Notes: generated from the sequence alone by a model not told the origin. Positions 44,490-53,663 are shown, numbered from the stretch's first letter. The stretch: 64,000 nucleotides of DNA from Micromonospora zamorensis (GCF_900090275.1 NZ_LT607755.1:1488001-1552000); one strand, 5' to 3'. Translations and numbers: made by a program.

Positions 44490-45330
44490 GGCCGGACGAG
44501 CGCCAGGTGACCTCGGCGAGCCGGCCCTGGCCGGTGGCGTTGGGGTGGAACCAGTCCAGCGGGTTGAGCAGGTCCAGAGTGAATCGGACCTTGTGCACCG
44601 CTCCACCGTCGTGCCGGCAGCGGGAGCCGTACGCCCGGCAGGCCGCCACCAACTCGGTGTTGTACGCGTTGATCCGGTCCCGGACGGCGGCCCGGCGCGC
44701 CCGGTCGGCGGGCGCGGTCGAGGTCGCCTCGGCCAGCAGGGACGGGCAGATGCCCCGCCTCCACGCCCGTACGGCCCGGGCGTCGTCGTGCCCGACCTCC
44801 CAGAGCCGGTACAGGTCGGGGATGCTCACCACCAGCACCCGGGCCTTCGGTCGGCCGGTCCGCAGCACCCGTAGGCCCCGGTCGACGTCGGCCCGGAACT
44901 GCGCCACCGGGGTCATCGCGTCCACCCCGCCCCGACAGACGTCGTTGGCGCCGATCAGCACGGTGACGTAGTCGGCGCGGTCGCGTACCGCTGCCTGGGC
45001 CTGACCCTCCAGCGCGTCCGCGCGGGCGCCGGGACGGGCGTGGTTGTACGTCCGGTCGCGGATCGCCGAATTCTGTTCCAGCAGTCGCCGGTAGTGGCTC
45101 TCCACCCGCAGGCCGTCCCCGGTCGACCAGGAGTTGCGCTCGCATGAGGTGAGCACGAGGCAGGAGGCGAAGCCGGTGGTGATCGAGTCTCCGAGTGCGG
45201 CGATGCCGCCCGGGCCGCTCGACGGCGGTGCGCTCTTGGTGGGACGGGGTGTCGCGGAGGTGCCGCCCTCGCAGGCCAGCGCCACCAGCGCCGCGAGACA
45301 GGCCAGGGCGGTGACCCCCCGTCGAGGCAT
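44479..45330 (-). CDS. SGNH/GDSL hydrolase lipoprotein
   Basis: A 283-residue secreted ester hydrolase. The lipobox LVALAC (Cys20) anchors it to the membrane, then a Ser/Pro-rich stretch and the GDSL block ALGDSITTGF (Ser49). Oxyanion Asn is in LIGANDVC and the catalytic Asp-His in DWFHPN (259-262). A disulfide-forming Cys pair is probable (ASCLVLTSC). The substrate may be a lipid or acetylated polysaccharide. Its stop falls inside the 17-bp tandem repeats. Confidence 0.88.
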   Translation of the reverse strand: MPRRGVTALACLAALVALACEGGTSATPRPTKSAPPSSGPGGIAALGDSITTGFASCLVLTSCERNSWSTGDGLRVESHYRRLLEQNSAIRDRTYNHARPGARADALEGQAQAAVRDRADYVTVLIGANDVCRGGVDAMTPVAQFRADVDRGLRVLRTGRPKARVLVVSIPDLYRLWEVGHDDARAVRAWRRGICPSLLAEATSTAPADRARRAAVRDRINAYNTELVAACRAYGSRCRHDGGAVHKVRFTLDLLNPLDWFHPNATGQGRLAEVTWRSSGLAN

Positions 45331-45447
45331 GACATCCCCTCCCGCAGCACAGAGCGACAGCGCGGTAACTCTATGCGTAGGACGTGGTTTGCCGGGGAGG
45401 TGCTGTCGGGTATGCGGCAGAGCGCCGACGATGGCGCCAGCGGGGTG

Positions 45448-46050
45448 CTATAAGGCCCGCCAGGGCGCCGGCTGACCGTGCAGCCACCAGTGCAGCGCCC
45501 GGGTGATCCGGGGCAGCACAAGATAGGTCATCAGCGGGGTCAGGCAGAGGGTCATCAGCAGCACCCGTGCCGCCAGCGGCACCGCGTCGAGGAAACGGCT
45601 GGTCAGCAGGGTGGCGCTGAGGCTCAGCGGAAAGAACGCCAGCCAGATCGTCACCGCCTGCTTCCACCTCGGAGGCGTGGTCGGCCCGACCGGGCCGACC
45701 GGCTCGACCGGGTCCACCGAGTGCTCAAGCGGAGGGTCGAACCAGCCCTCGATCCCGGTACGCCGCTCGACCCGGGTGTGCTCGACGATGCCCTGCGCCG
45801 AACTGAGCCACCAGTGCCGCTGCGGCGACTCCTCCCACCGGTGCAGCGTCTCGGCGTCGGCGAAGCGGTAGAGCATGTGCCACTCCGGCGAACCGGGGCC
45901 GCTCTGCACCCAGCCGGCGCCGAGGAACCCGGGGAACGCCTCGGCCAACGCGGTGCCGGCCCGCATCCACGCCACCATCTCGCTGGACCGTGCCGGGTCG
46001 ACACGGCGGGCGATGGCGACGGTCACCGGCACGGCGAGGGTCAATGACAT
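45448..46050 (-). CDS. Membrane ABM-domain protein (COG3224-like)
   Basis: A 200-residue protein. The N-terminal ~105 residues form an ABM fold (WMRAGTALAEAFPGFLGAG, then EWHMLYRFADAETLHRWEESPQRHWWL), followed by a Pro-Val-Gly-rich linker and two membrane helices near residues 135-190. This combination is known in actinobacteria but not characterised. CAGGAT ends 6 nt before the ATG, another leaderless candidate. A longer frame from 46551 runs antisense to the next genes and is not used. Confidence 0.8.
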   Translation of the reverse strand: MSLTLAVPVTVAIARRVDPARSSEMVAWMRAGTALAEAFPGFLGAGWVQSGPGSPEWHMLYRFADAETLHRWEESPQRHWWLSSAQGIVEHTRVERRTGIEGWFDPPLEHSVDPVEPVGPVGPTTPPRWKQAVTIWLAFFPLSLSATLLTSRFLDAVPLAARVLLMTLCLTPLMTYLVLPRITRALHWWLHGQPAPWRAL

Positions 46051-46228
46051 GCGTCCATCCTGCGGTCGGCAGGGGCCACGACGCGAACGGATGTAATCGA
46101 GCACACCGGCGCGCTCCGGTGCCGCCCGCCCGTGCAGGCCATCGGCCGGAACCTGTCGGTGGTCGTTCGCGACCGACCGAGGTGTCCGAGGCCGGTTAAC
46201 GCTGGCGATCGGGGGTAGGTCCCTGAGC

Positions 46229-46492
46229 ATGACGAGATCGCAGCCCCGGCGTGCCCGTGGCACGGTCGGCCACGCGAACAGCGCGCTGAACCTCCGTCTC
46301 ACCCTCGCCAGCTTCGGGCTGGTGATCATGGTGCTCTTCGCGGTGCTGGCATTCTGGGCCGGCATTGCCTGGCTGGGCGTCGTCTGTGCGATCTTCGCTG
46401 TGGTCGCCGTGGTCGACCTGGTCGTGATCCAGCGCCGCCGCGCCGCCCGCCGCCGCGAGGAGCCGGGCGTACGACACTCGTTGTTCGAGTGA
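46229..46492 (+). CDS. DUF6343-like small membrane protein
   Basis: An 87-residue protein with a basic N-terminus, two hydrophobic helices (about 26-46 and 48-67) separated by a short turn, and a basic Arg-rich C-terminus. The layout matches DUF6343, a small actinobacterial family of unknown function. It ends 12 bp before the aldehyde dehydrogenase gene, probably co-transcribed. TAGGTC lies 7 nt before the ATG but is a weak -10. Confidence 0.6.
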   Translation: MTRSQPRRARGTVGHANSALNLRLTLASFGLVIMVLFAVLAFWAGIAWLGVVCAIFAVVAVVDLVVIQRRRAARRREEPGVRHSLFE

Positions 46493-46504
46493 CAGGAGGA
46501 CGAG

Positions 46505-47920
46505 ATGCCCCACATCGCCACCACCAACCCCGCCACCGGCCAGGTGCTCAAGACCTATGAGGCGATGTCCACCGAGCAACTCGACGGTGCCATCGAGCGC
46601 GCCGACCTCGCGTACCAGCAGTTGCGGGAGACGACCGTCGACCAGCGCGCCCAGTGGATGAACGCCGCCGCCGACCTGCTCGACGCCGAGCGCGCCGAGA
46701 TCGCCCGGATCATGACCACGGAGATGGGCAAGACCTACGTGTCGGCGCAGGCCGAGGTGACGAAGTGCGCCACGGCCGCCCGCTTCTACGCCGACAAGGC
46801 CCCGGCGTTCCTCGCCGACGAACCGGCCGACGCCGACGCCGTGAAGGCGACCCGGGCGTTCATCCGCTACCAGCCGATCGGTGTGGTGCTCGCGGTGATG
46901 CCGTGGAACTTCCCGCTCTGGCAGGTGATGCGCTTCGCCGCGCCGGCGCTGATGGCCGGCAACACCGGCCTGCTCAAGCACGCCTCGAACGTGCCGCAGA
47001 CCGCGCTGCTGCTGGAGGACGTGTTTCGGCGGGCCGGCTTCCCCGAGGGGGCCTTCACCACAGTGCTGGTCGGCTCGGAGGCCGTCGAGAGGATCCTCAG
47101 CGACCCCCGGGTGCGCGCCGCCACGCTCACCGGCAGCGAGCCGGCCGGCCGGTCCATCGCCCAGATCGCCGGACGGGAGCTGAAGAAGACCGTCCTCGAA
47201 CTCGGCGGCAGCGACCCCTTCGTCGTGATGCCCTCGGCCGACGTGGACCGGGCCGCCGAGGTGGCCACCACGGCCCGCTGCCAGAACAACGGCCAGTCCT
47301 GCATCGCCGCGAAGCGGTTCATCGTGCACACCGACGTGTTCGACGCCTTCGCCGAGAAGTTCGCCGCGAACATGGCCGCGCTGCGGGTCGGCGACCCGAT
47401 GGACCCGGACACCGACGTGGGGCCGCTGGCCAGCGAGCGGGGCCGTGACGAGGTGCACGCCCAGGTCCAGGACGCCGTGGACAACGGCGCGACAGTGCTC
47501 TGCGGTGGCGAGCTGCCAAGCGGCGACGGCTGGTTCTACCCGCCGACAGTGGTCACCGACCTCACCCCGCAGATGCGGATGTGGTCCGAGGAGGTCTTCG
47601 GCCCGGTCGCCGGCCTGTTCCGGGTCTCCTCGTACGAGGAGGCGATCGAGGTCGCCAACGGCACCAGCTTCGGGCTCGGCTCGAACGCCTGGACGCGGGA
47701 CCCGGCCGAGCAGGAGCGTTTCGCCACGGACCTGGACGCGGGCAACGTCTTCATCAACGGCATGACGACGTCCTACCCGGAGTTGCCGTTCGGTGGTGTG
47801 AAGAACTCGGGCTACGGGCGCGAGCTGTCGGCGCTGGGCATGCGGGAGTTCTGCAACACCAAGACGGTCTGGGTGGGTGAGGGCGCCGCCTCGGCCGGCA
47901 CCGGGGCGCACGCCGAGTAG
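46505..47920 (+). CDS. NADP-dependent succinate-semialdehyde/aldehyde dehydrogenase
   Basis: A 471-residue ALDH. Catalytic Cys266 is in NNGQSCIAAKRF and the base Glu232 in VLELGGSDPF, with PWNFPLW near 133 and the NADP-interacting region LKHASNVPQ (158-166). Its shape is like GabD1-type enzymes, which oxidise succinate semialdehyde to succinate, but the true aldehyde is not fixed by the sequence. AGGAGGACG precedes the ATG. It lies directly behind the DUF6343-like gene. Confidence 0.9.
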   Translation: MPHIATTNPATGQVLKTYEAMSTEQLDGAIERADLAYQQLRETTVDQRAQWMNAAADLLDAERAEIARIMTTEMGKTYVSAQAEVTKCATAARFYADKAPAFLADEPADADAVKATRAFIRYQPIGVVLAVMPWNFPLWQVMRFAAPALMAGNTGLLKHASNVPQTALLLEDVFRRAGFPEGAFTTVLVGSEAVERILSDPRVRAATLTGSEPAGRSIAQIAGRELKKTVLELGGSDPFVVMPSADVDRAAEVATTARCQNNGQSCIAAKRFIVHTDVFDAFAEKFAANMAALRVGDPMDPDTDVGPLASERGRDEVHAQVQDAVDNGATVLCGGELPSGDGWFYPPTVVTDLTPQMRMWSEEVFGPVAGLFRVSSYEEAIEVANGTSFGLGSNAWTRDPAEQERFATDLDAGNVFINGMTTSYPELPFGGVKNSGYGRELSALGMREFCNTKTVWVGEGAASAGTGAHAE

Positions 47921-47972
47921 TTCGGGGCGCGGCACGCGTCAGCCGGTGCCGTCGTGGGTAGGAAGTGTGCCC

Positions 47973-48938
47973 ATGACGTCGTTCGGTTTTCACGCCTCGC
48001 ATGAGCAGATCGGTCCACGCGCCCTGTTGGAGGCGGTGATGCACGCCGAGCGGGCCGGCTTCGACGCGGCCATGTGCTCCGACCACTTCTCGCCGTGGAG
48101 CGCCCGGCAGGGCGAGTCCGGCTTCGCCTGGTCCTGGCTGGGCTCCGCGTTGCAGGCCACCGGCATGCCGTTCGGCGTTGTCAACGCGCCCGGCCAGCGG
48201 TACCACCCGGCGATCATCGCGCAGGCGATCGGCACGCTCGGCGCGATGTACCCGGGCCGGTTCTGGGCGGCGCTGGGCACCGGCGAGGCCAGCAACGAGC
48301 ACATCACCGGCGACCCGTGGCCGCGCAAGGACGTACGCGCCGCCCGGCTGCGCGAGTGCGTGGACGTGATCCGCGCGCTGTTGGCCGGCGAGGAGGTCAG
48401 CCACGACGGCCTGGTCCGGGTGGACCGGGCCCGGCTGTGGACCCGCCCGGAGCAGCCGCCCGCGTTGGTCGGCGCCGCCGTCAGCGTGGCCACCGCCCGC
48501 TGGTGCGCCGAGTGGGCGGACGGGCTAATCACCGTGAACGCGCCGAAGGCACACCTGCGCGAGATGATCGACGCGTACCGGGACGCCGGTGGGCGCGGGC
48601 CACTGCACCTGCAGGTGCACGTCTCCTGGGCGTCTGAGCAGGCGCAGGCCGAGGCCATCGCCCACGAACAGTGGCGCAGCAACGTCTTCGCCCCGCCGGT
48701 CTGCTGGGACCTGGAGACCGTCGAGCACTTCGACGTGGTCTCCGCGGACGTGCCGGCGCAGCGGGTCGCCGAGGTGGTCAACGTGTCCGCGGACCTGGGT
48801 CGGCATGTCGGCTGGTTGGAAGAGTACGTCGAACTCGGCTTCGACCAGATCGCCCTGCACCACGTCGGGCAGGAGCAGCGCGGCTTCATCGACGCGTTCG
48901 GCGCGGAGGTGCTGCCGAAGTTGCGCCCGGCTGGCTGA
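47973..48938 (+). CDS. LLM-class flavin-dependent oxidoreductase (TIGR03885-like)
   Basis: A 321-residue luciferase-like monooxygenase fold. FGFHASHEQIGP at the start, SDHFSPWSARQGESGFAWSWLGSALQAT and the YHPAIIAQAIGTL segment follow the F420/FMN-dependent LLM pattern. Substrate unknown. The short 38-bp gap to the antiporter gene and matching orientation allow, but do not prove, co-transcription. Confidence 0.87.
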   Translation: MTSFGFHASHEQIGPRALLEAVMHAERAGFDAAMCSDHFSPWSARQGESGFAWSWLGSALQATGMPFGVVNAPGQRYHPAIIAQAIGTLGAMYPGRFWAALGTGEASNEHITGDPWPRKDVRAARLRECVDVIRALLAGEEVSHDGLVRVDRARLWTRPEQPPALVGAAVSVATARWCAEWADGLITVNAPKAHLREMIDAYRDAGGRGPLHLQVHVSWASEQAQAEAIAHEQWRSNVFAPPVCWDLETVEHFDVVSADVPAQRVAEVVNVSADLGRHVGWLEEYVELGFDQIALHHVGQEQRGFIDAFGAEVLPKLRPAG

Positions 48939-48976
48939 TCGAGGGCTCAACCGACGGACCCCTAGGCTCGTACCCC

Positions 48977-50548
48977 ATGGAAAGCCTGTTTCCGGTCGTC
49001 GTCTTCCTCGCGATCGCCACCCTGGGTGCCGCGCTGGCCCGCCGGCTCGGCCTGCTCGCGCCGATCGTGCTGGTCGTGCTCGGTCTGGCGCTCTCGTTCG
49101 TACCGGGCTTCCCGCAGGTGGAACTCGACCCCGAGCTGGTGCTGATCGGCATCCTGCCGCCGCTGCTCTACGTGGCCGCACTGGAGACCTCGGTGCCGGC
49201 GTTCAAGAACAACATCCGGCCGATCCTGCTGCTCGCGGTCGGCCTGGTGTTGTTCACGGCCTTCGTGGTCGGGCTGGTGCTGCACCTGCTGCTGCCGCAG
49301 TTGCCGTTCGCGATCTGCCTGGCCCTCGGCGCGGTGGTCGCCCCGCCGGACGCCGTGGCCGCCACGGCAGTGGCCCGGCGGGTGGGCCTGCCCCGCCGGG
49401 TCGTCACCATCCTGGAGGGGGAGAGCCTGGTCAACGACGCCACCGCGCTGGTGCTGCTGCGGGTCGCGACGATGGCCACCATCGGATCTGCGGTCGGCAC
49501 GGCCGAGGTCGCCATCGAGGTGCTGCGGGCCACCGGCGGCGGGATCCTGATCGGGGCGCTCGGCGCGTTGGTCTTCGGCTTCCTGCACCGGCGGATCACC
49601 GACCCTCTGCTGGACAACGCGCTGTCGTTGATCATCCCGTTCGCGGTGGTGTTCACCGCCGAGCACCTGCACGCCTCCGGTGTGGTCGCGGTGGTCGTCA
49701 CCGGTCTGCTGCTCGGGCACAAGCTGCCGCAGTTGCTGTCGGCGGCATCCCGGTTGCAGATCGGCGCGTTCTGGCGGCTGGTCCGATTCCTGCTGGAGGG
49801 CCTGGTCTTCCTGCTGGTGGGGCTCCAGCTGCGGGAGGTGCTGCACGACCTCGACGAACCGGTCGGCTCGCTCGTCATCACCACATTCGCGGTGCTCGCC
49901 GCCGTCTTCCTGACCCGGTTCATCTGGCTCTTCCCGGCCACCTACCTGGCCCGGTTGGTGCCCCGGGTCCGCCGACGCGACCCCAGGCCGTCGCCGAAGT
50001 TGCCGATCATCATCGGCTGGGCCGGGATGCGCGGCGTGGTGACCCTGGCCGCCGCGCTCGCGCTGCCGCTGACCCTGGCCGACGGCGAGCCGTACCCCCG
50101 GGCGTTGCTCATCTGGCTGGCCTTCGCGGTGATCGTTTTCACGCTGGTCGGCCAGGGTGCCACGCTGCCGCTGGTCGCCCGTCGGTTGAAGCTGCCGCAG
50201 GACGACCCGGTGCAGGACGCGCTGTCCGCGGCCGGTGTGCAGCAGCAGGCCAGCCGGGCTGCCCAGGAGCGTCTCGACGAGCTGGCCGACAGCGCCCCGG
50301 ACGCGGTGGTGGACCGGCTGCGCCGAGCGGTGGAGGACCGCACCAACATGGCCTGGGAACGGCTCGGTGGCACCGAGCGGGAGACCCCGTCGCAGGCGTA
50401 CGGTCGGTTGCGACAAGAGATGATCGACGCCGAGCGGGATGTGTTCCGGGCTGCCCGGGACTCCGGTCGGATCCCTGAGGAGGTGCTGGTGCAGGCCTAT
50501 CGTGACCTGGACCTGGAGGAGTCGTTGCTGAGGGAGGCCGGGAAGTGA
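48977..50548 (+). CDS. Na+/H+ antiporter (CPA1/NhaP-like)
   Basis: A 523-residue antiporter with about twelve hydrophobic helices, including the ion site GESLVNDATALVLL and IIIGWAGMRGVVTLAAALALP, then a ~110-residue cytoplasmic C-terminal helix-rich tail. TAGGCT ends 8 nt before the ATG, so translation is probably leaderless. Its stop overlaps the start of a UBP-zinc-finger gene by 4 bp, a gene pair seen in other actinobacteria as separate or fused forms, which suggests the finger regulates or senses for the transporter. Confidence 0.92.
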   Translation: MESLFPVVVFLAIATLGAALARRLGLLAPIVLVVLGLALSFVPGFPQVELDPELVLIGILPPLLYVAALETSVPAFKNNIRPILLLAVGLVLFTAFVVGLVLHLLLPQLPFAICLALGAVVAPPDAVAATAVARRVGLPRRVVTILEGESLVNDATALVLLRVATMATIGSAVGTAEVAIEVLRATGGGILIGALGALVFGFLHRRITDPLLDNALSLIIPFAVVFTAEHLHASGVVAVVVTGLLLGHKLPQLLSAASRLQIGAFWRLVRFLLEGLVFLLVGLQLREVLHDLDEPVGSLVITTFAVLAAVFLTRFIWLFPATYLARLVPRVRRRDPRPSPKLPIIIGWAGMRGVVTLAAALALPLTLADGEPYPRALLIWLAFAVIVFTLVGQGATLPLVARRLKLPQDDPVQDALSAAGVQQQASRAAQERLDELADSAPDAVVDRLRRAVEDRTNMAWERLGGTERETPSQAYGRLRQEMIDAERDVFRAARDSGRIPEEVLVQAYRDLDLEESLLREAGK

Positions 50549-50802
50549 GCTGTCAGCACCTGACCGAGGCGGGTGCCGCCGAGGCGCGCACCCCCGACGA
50601 GTGCGAGGACTGCGTCGCCATCGGCGAGACCTACTGGGTGCACCTGCGCACCTGTCTGAGCTGCGGGCAGGTCGGCTGCTGCGACTCGTCGCCGAACCAG
50701 CACGCGAGCAAGCACTTCGCGTCCACCGGCCACCCGGTGATCCGCTCGGCGCAGCCGGGCGAGGCCTGGCGATGGTGCTTCGTCGACGAGGAGATCGGCT
50801 GA
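50545..50802 (+). CDS. UBP-type zinc-finger protein
   Basis: An 85-residue single-domain zinc finger of the ubiquitin-specific protease type. Zinc ligands are spread through SCQHL, CEDCVAIG, LRTCLSCGQVGCCDSS, HASKHFASTGHPV; the core is complete. In eukaryotes this finger binds the C-terminus of ubiquitin, which bacteria lack, so its ligand is unknown. It overlaps the antiporter stop (GTG start). Three bases separate it from the convergent MFS gene. Confidence 0.85.
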   Translation: MSCQHLTEAGAAEARTPDECEDCVAIGETYWVHLRTCLSCGQVGCCDSSPNQHASKHFASTGHPVIRSAQPGEAWRWCFVDEEIG

Positions 50803-50805
50803 CGG

Positions 50806-52095
50806 TCAGACCGGGTGCGGTGACCGGTCAGCGCGTTCGGTGCGTTCGGTGCGGTCAGCGCGATCGGCGCGGTCGGCCAGGGCGCGGCGGGTGAGTGGCG
50901 GCACGGCGAGGCCGGTGAGCGCGAGCAAACCCGCCAGCGCCAGCCAGCCGACCGGGCCGCCGTCGATGATCAACCAGGTCAGCAGGGCCGGGCCGGCAGC
51001 GCGGACCAGCCCGGCGAGCAGTCCGTCGACCCCCTGGTAGGCGCCGAGGGCGTCCGGGGCGGCGAGGTCGTAGGCCAGCGCCGCCCCGGCCCCGGCGTGC
51101 CACAGGTCGCCCACGGTGTAGATCACCGTCGCGCCCAGCAGCAGGCCGATCGCCACCGGGGTGGGCACGACGGCGGTCGCGGCCCAGAGCAGCATCCCGG
51201 CCGCGAGCACCAACCCCGCCCGGCGCATCGTCGTCGCCGCCGGCACCGCATGCCGAGCGCTCCCGCTGAGCCGTACGGCGAGCAGCACGGTGAGCAGCGT
51301 GTTGACCAGCAGGAGGGCGGAAACCGTCACCGGAGGCGCATCGGTGTGCGCCACCACCCACAGCGGCAGCACCAGCGTCAACGCCACGTGGTGCACGGAG
51401 AGCACCGCCGAGGCGCCGGCGACCGCGAGGAACGGCTTGTCGCGCAACGCCCGGCCGGCTCTCTGCCGCAGTGGTTGCCGGGCCGGCGGGTACGCCGGGA
51501 GCCGCATGATCAGCGCCGCCGAGACGAGATAGGTGGCGACGTTGCCGAGCACCAACAGTCGGTACGCCCACCCGGTGTCCGCCACCAGCGCGAACGCGGC
51601 CAGCCCCGCACCGAGCGCCACGCCCAGATTGGCCACCGCGCGCAAGGTGGCGAAGGCGTACACCCGGCCCTCGGGGCCGCCCACCGCCGCGACCAGCGCG
51701 GCGCGGACGGCGAGGTTGCCGGAGATCAGCAGAGCGTCCAGTGTGGCCACCAGCAGAAAGACCGGGAAAGAGCCGACCAGCAGGTACGCGGCGGCGACAA
51801 CCGCCTGCGCCAGTTGCAGGACGGCGCGGAGGCTCCGGGGGTCACGTCGGTCGGCGAGCCCGCCGAGCGGCACGCTGGCAGTGAGCCCGACCAGGCCGGC
51901 GAGAGTGAGCCCGAGCCCCACCTCGGTCGGGGTCAGCCCCACGGCGCGGGTGAGGAAGAGCGCCGCACCCGTCACCCACAGCCCCGTGCCGACCGTGTTG
52001 GCGAGGGTGGCCAGCGACAGGGTGCGCAACCGACCGGGCGGCGGCAGCGGCGACAGCGACCGCCAACGGCCGCGAACCTCCGCCGTGATGCCCAT
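50806..52095 (-). CDS. MFS transporter
   Basis: A 429-residue protein with twelve predicted membrane helices and the motif-A-like GLADRRDPRSLRAV in the first cytoplasmic loop. The N-terminal half follows the MFS fold; substrate unknown, possibly drug or sugar efflux. Start is uncertain between ATG 52095 (with GGTGG upstream) and ATG 52125. The last ~20 residues are a basic/acidic tripeptide-like repeat (RADRADRTERTERADR), encoded by 9-bp repeats at 50815-50880, so the tail length may vary among strains. Confidence 0.87.
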   Translation of the reverse strand: MGITAEVRGRWRSLSPLPPPGRLRTLSLATLANTVGTGLWVTGAALFLTRAVGLTPTEVGLGLTLAGLVGLTASVPLGGLADRRDPRSLRAVLQLAQAVVAAAYLLVGSFPVFLLVATLDALLISGNLAVRAALVAAVGGPEGRVYAFATLRAVANLGVALGAGLAAFALVADTGWAYRLLVLGNVATYLVSAALIMRLPAYPPARQPLRQRAGRALRDKPFLAVAGASAVLSVHHVALTLVLPLWVVAHTDAPPVTVSALLLVNTLLTVLLAVRLSGSARHAVPAATTMRRAGLVLAAGMLLWAATAVVPTPVAIGLLLGATVIYTVGDLWHAGAGAALAYDLAAPDALGAYQGVDGLLAGLVRAAGPALLTWLIIDGGPVGWLALAGLLALTGLAVPPLTRRALADRADRADRTERTERADRSPHPV

Positions 52096-52185
52096 CCACC
52101 GACCGTAGAGCCGCCGCCTGCTCATCGATGCCCCGCGCAGTGCGGTGCCCGTCACAGCCCCTCCGGGTCGCTTGCCGGCTCTTGA

Positions 52186-52338
52186 TCTGCTCGCGCTGCG
52201 CGCCTGCTCGTGCTGCGCGCCTGCTCGTGCTGCGCGCCTGCTCGTGCTGCGCGCCTGCTCGTGCTGCGCGCCTGCTCGTGCTGCGCGCCTGCTCGCGGTG
52301 CGCGCCTGCTCGCGGTGCGCGCCTGCTCGCGCTGCGCG
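52186..52338. repeat. 17-bp minisatellite, nine copies
   Basis: The unit CCTGCTCGTGCTGCGCG is repeated head to tail from 52203, with a first copy at 52186 and later copies differing at two or three positions (CGTG becoming CGCG). Nine units of 17 bp = 153 bp. There are no spacers, so it is not CRISPR. Each full unit is not a multiple of 3, which argues against coding. It lies between the MFS start region and the 3' end of the HNH gene. Confidence 0.9.
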
Positions 52339-52386
52339 TCTGTCCGGCGGCGTCGGCTTGTTTGGCGGAGTCGGATCAGTGATGGG

Positions 52387-53637
52387 TCACGTTCGCCGGT
52401 GGTACTGGTTGCGGCGGGCGAGCCGGTCGGGATCGAGCCAGGCCGGCGGGACGAATTCGGGCCAACCGTCGCCGCCGAGCCGGACGGTCCACTCGCCACG
52501 GTGGACGTGTCGGTGATGGTGGGCGCAGAGCAGCACGGCGTTGGTCAGGCTCGTGCTGCCGCCGTCGGCCCAGTGGTGGATGTGGTGGGCGTCGCACCAG
52601 CGGGGCGGGCGGTCGCAGCCCGGGAAGGCGCAGCCGCGGTCGCGCAGGACCAGGGCGCGTCGCAGGGGGCCGGTGACGAGCCGACGCTGCCTGCCCACGT
52701 CGAGCGTCTGACCGGCGCCGCCGAGGACAGCGGGCAGGATCGCCGCGTCGCAGGCGAGCCGGCGAACCGTCTCCGGGGTGAGCCGAAGATCGGTGTCGAG
52801 AGTGCCGGCGTCGAGCTGCCGGGCCAACGTCTCGAAGCTTGTGGTGACGACGAGTTGGGCGGGGTCGCCGCCGTGCTCGGGCAACTCGCCGGTGCGCAGG
52901 GCAAGCCGGCAGAGGTCGGCGAGCGCGTCGTGCCGGCGTTGCCCGGGACAACGCGGATCGTCCGGACCGGACGGTGCGGTCAGGGGGTCGATCGCGGCGC
53001 GCAGCAGGCCGGCCGCCTCAGCGTCCAGGCTGCCGGACAGCCGCAGCCGGCCGTCCGACAGCTCGGACAGCGTGACATGGCGATCCCGGCTGGCTCGGCG
53101 GGCCTCGGCCTCCAGCGCCGCCCGGGCGGCGGCTTCGGCGACCTCCGGGGCGACGTGATCGAGGATGCGGGTGCCCAGCTTGCGCAGCAGGGTCGGCTCG
53201 AACTGCCCGGCCCACTCGACCAGGACGCCGACCGCCTTCCCGGCCGCCTCGGCGCCGGCGGCCGTGTGCACCGTGCTGACCGTGTCGCCGATGACCCGGG
53301 CCTGCTCGACGCTGATATCACCGCTGGCCAGAGCAGCGCGCACGCCTGGCGCTCCGGCGTCCAACGCGCCGGCGAGATCGACCAGCCGGCGAGCGGCGGA
53401 GACGCTGAGCCGCAGCCGGTCCCGCAGCCACACCACCGTCGAGGATGCGTCCTGCGTGGTCCCGGTGCCTCGACCGTCCAGCTCCCGCACGAGGGTCAGC
53501 TTGACCGCGGCCAGGCGTTGCTCGAGTCGGTGCGCGGCGTCGAGCGCCGCGACGAGGTCGTGCTCCGGAAGAGCCCACGCCGGTGCGTCGAGGCAGTCGG
53601 CGACCGCCGTCTCCGCATGCGTCAACTCCTCCAACAT
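52387..53637 (-). CDS. DUF222-HNH endonuclease (13E12-family-like)
   Basis: A 416-residue protein. The N-terminal ~270 residues are DUF222 (helical, many Arg/Leu) and the C-terminal ~90 an HNH site: CAFPGCDRPPRWCDAHHIHH, then LLCAHHHRHVH. The same architecture occurs in the 13E12 repeat-family proteins of mycobacteria. A TATTCT -10 ends 6 nt before the ATG and a 10-of-12 match to the actinobacterial SOS box lies across the promoter. It is probably a damage-inducible nuclease. Confidence 0.92.
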   Translation of the reverse strand: MLEELTHAETAVADCLDAPAWALPEHDLVAALDAAHRLEQRLAAVKLTLVRELDGRGTGTTQDASSTVVWLRDRLRLSVSAARRLVDLAGALDAGAPGVRAALASGDISVEQARVIGDTVSTVHTAAGAEAAGKAVGVLVEWAGQFEPTLLRKLGTRILDHVAPEVAEAAARAALEAEARRASRDRHVTLSELSDGRLRLSGSLDAEAAGLLRAAIDPLTAPSGPDDPRCPGQRRHDALADLCRLALRTGELPEHGGDPAQLVVTTSFETLARQLDAGTLDTDLRLTPETVRRLACDAAILPAVLGGAGQTLDVGRQRRLVTGPLRRALVLRDRGCAFPGCDRPPRWCDAHHIHHWADGGSTSLTNAVLLCAHHHRHVHRGEWTVRLGGDGWPEFVPPAWLDPDRLARRNQYHRRT

Positions 53638-53647
53638 GGAACGAGAA

Positions 53648-53663
53648 TAGAACAGCTGTACGA
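53648..53663. promoter_or_regulatory. Candidate LexA (SOS) box of the HNH gene
   Basis: TAGAACAGCTGTACGA matches TCGAAC-N4-GTTCGA at ten of twelve fixed positions (mismatches at the second base and at the fourth base of the right half). It overlaps the HNH -10 element. LexA binding is inferred; 13E12-family genes of mycobacteria are known to carry such boxes. Confidence 0.6.

Noticed and set aside
52186..52338. CRISPR-like repeat array
   Set aside because: Head-to-tail 17-bp units with no spacers and no cas genes; a minisatellite.
52210..52382. Cys-rich small protein from the 17-bp repeats
   Set aside because: A 17-bp unit shifts frame each copy, so open frames are an artefact; no ribosome site or conservation signal.
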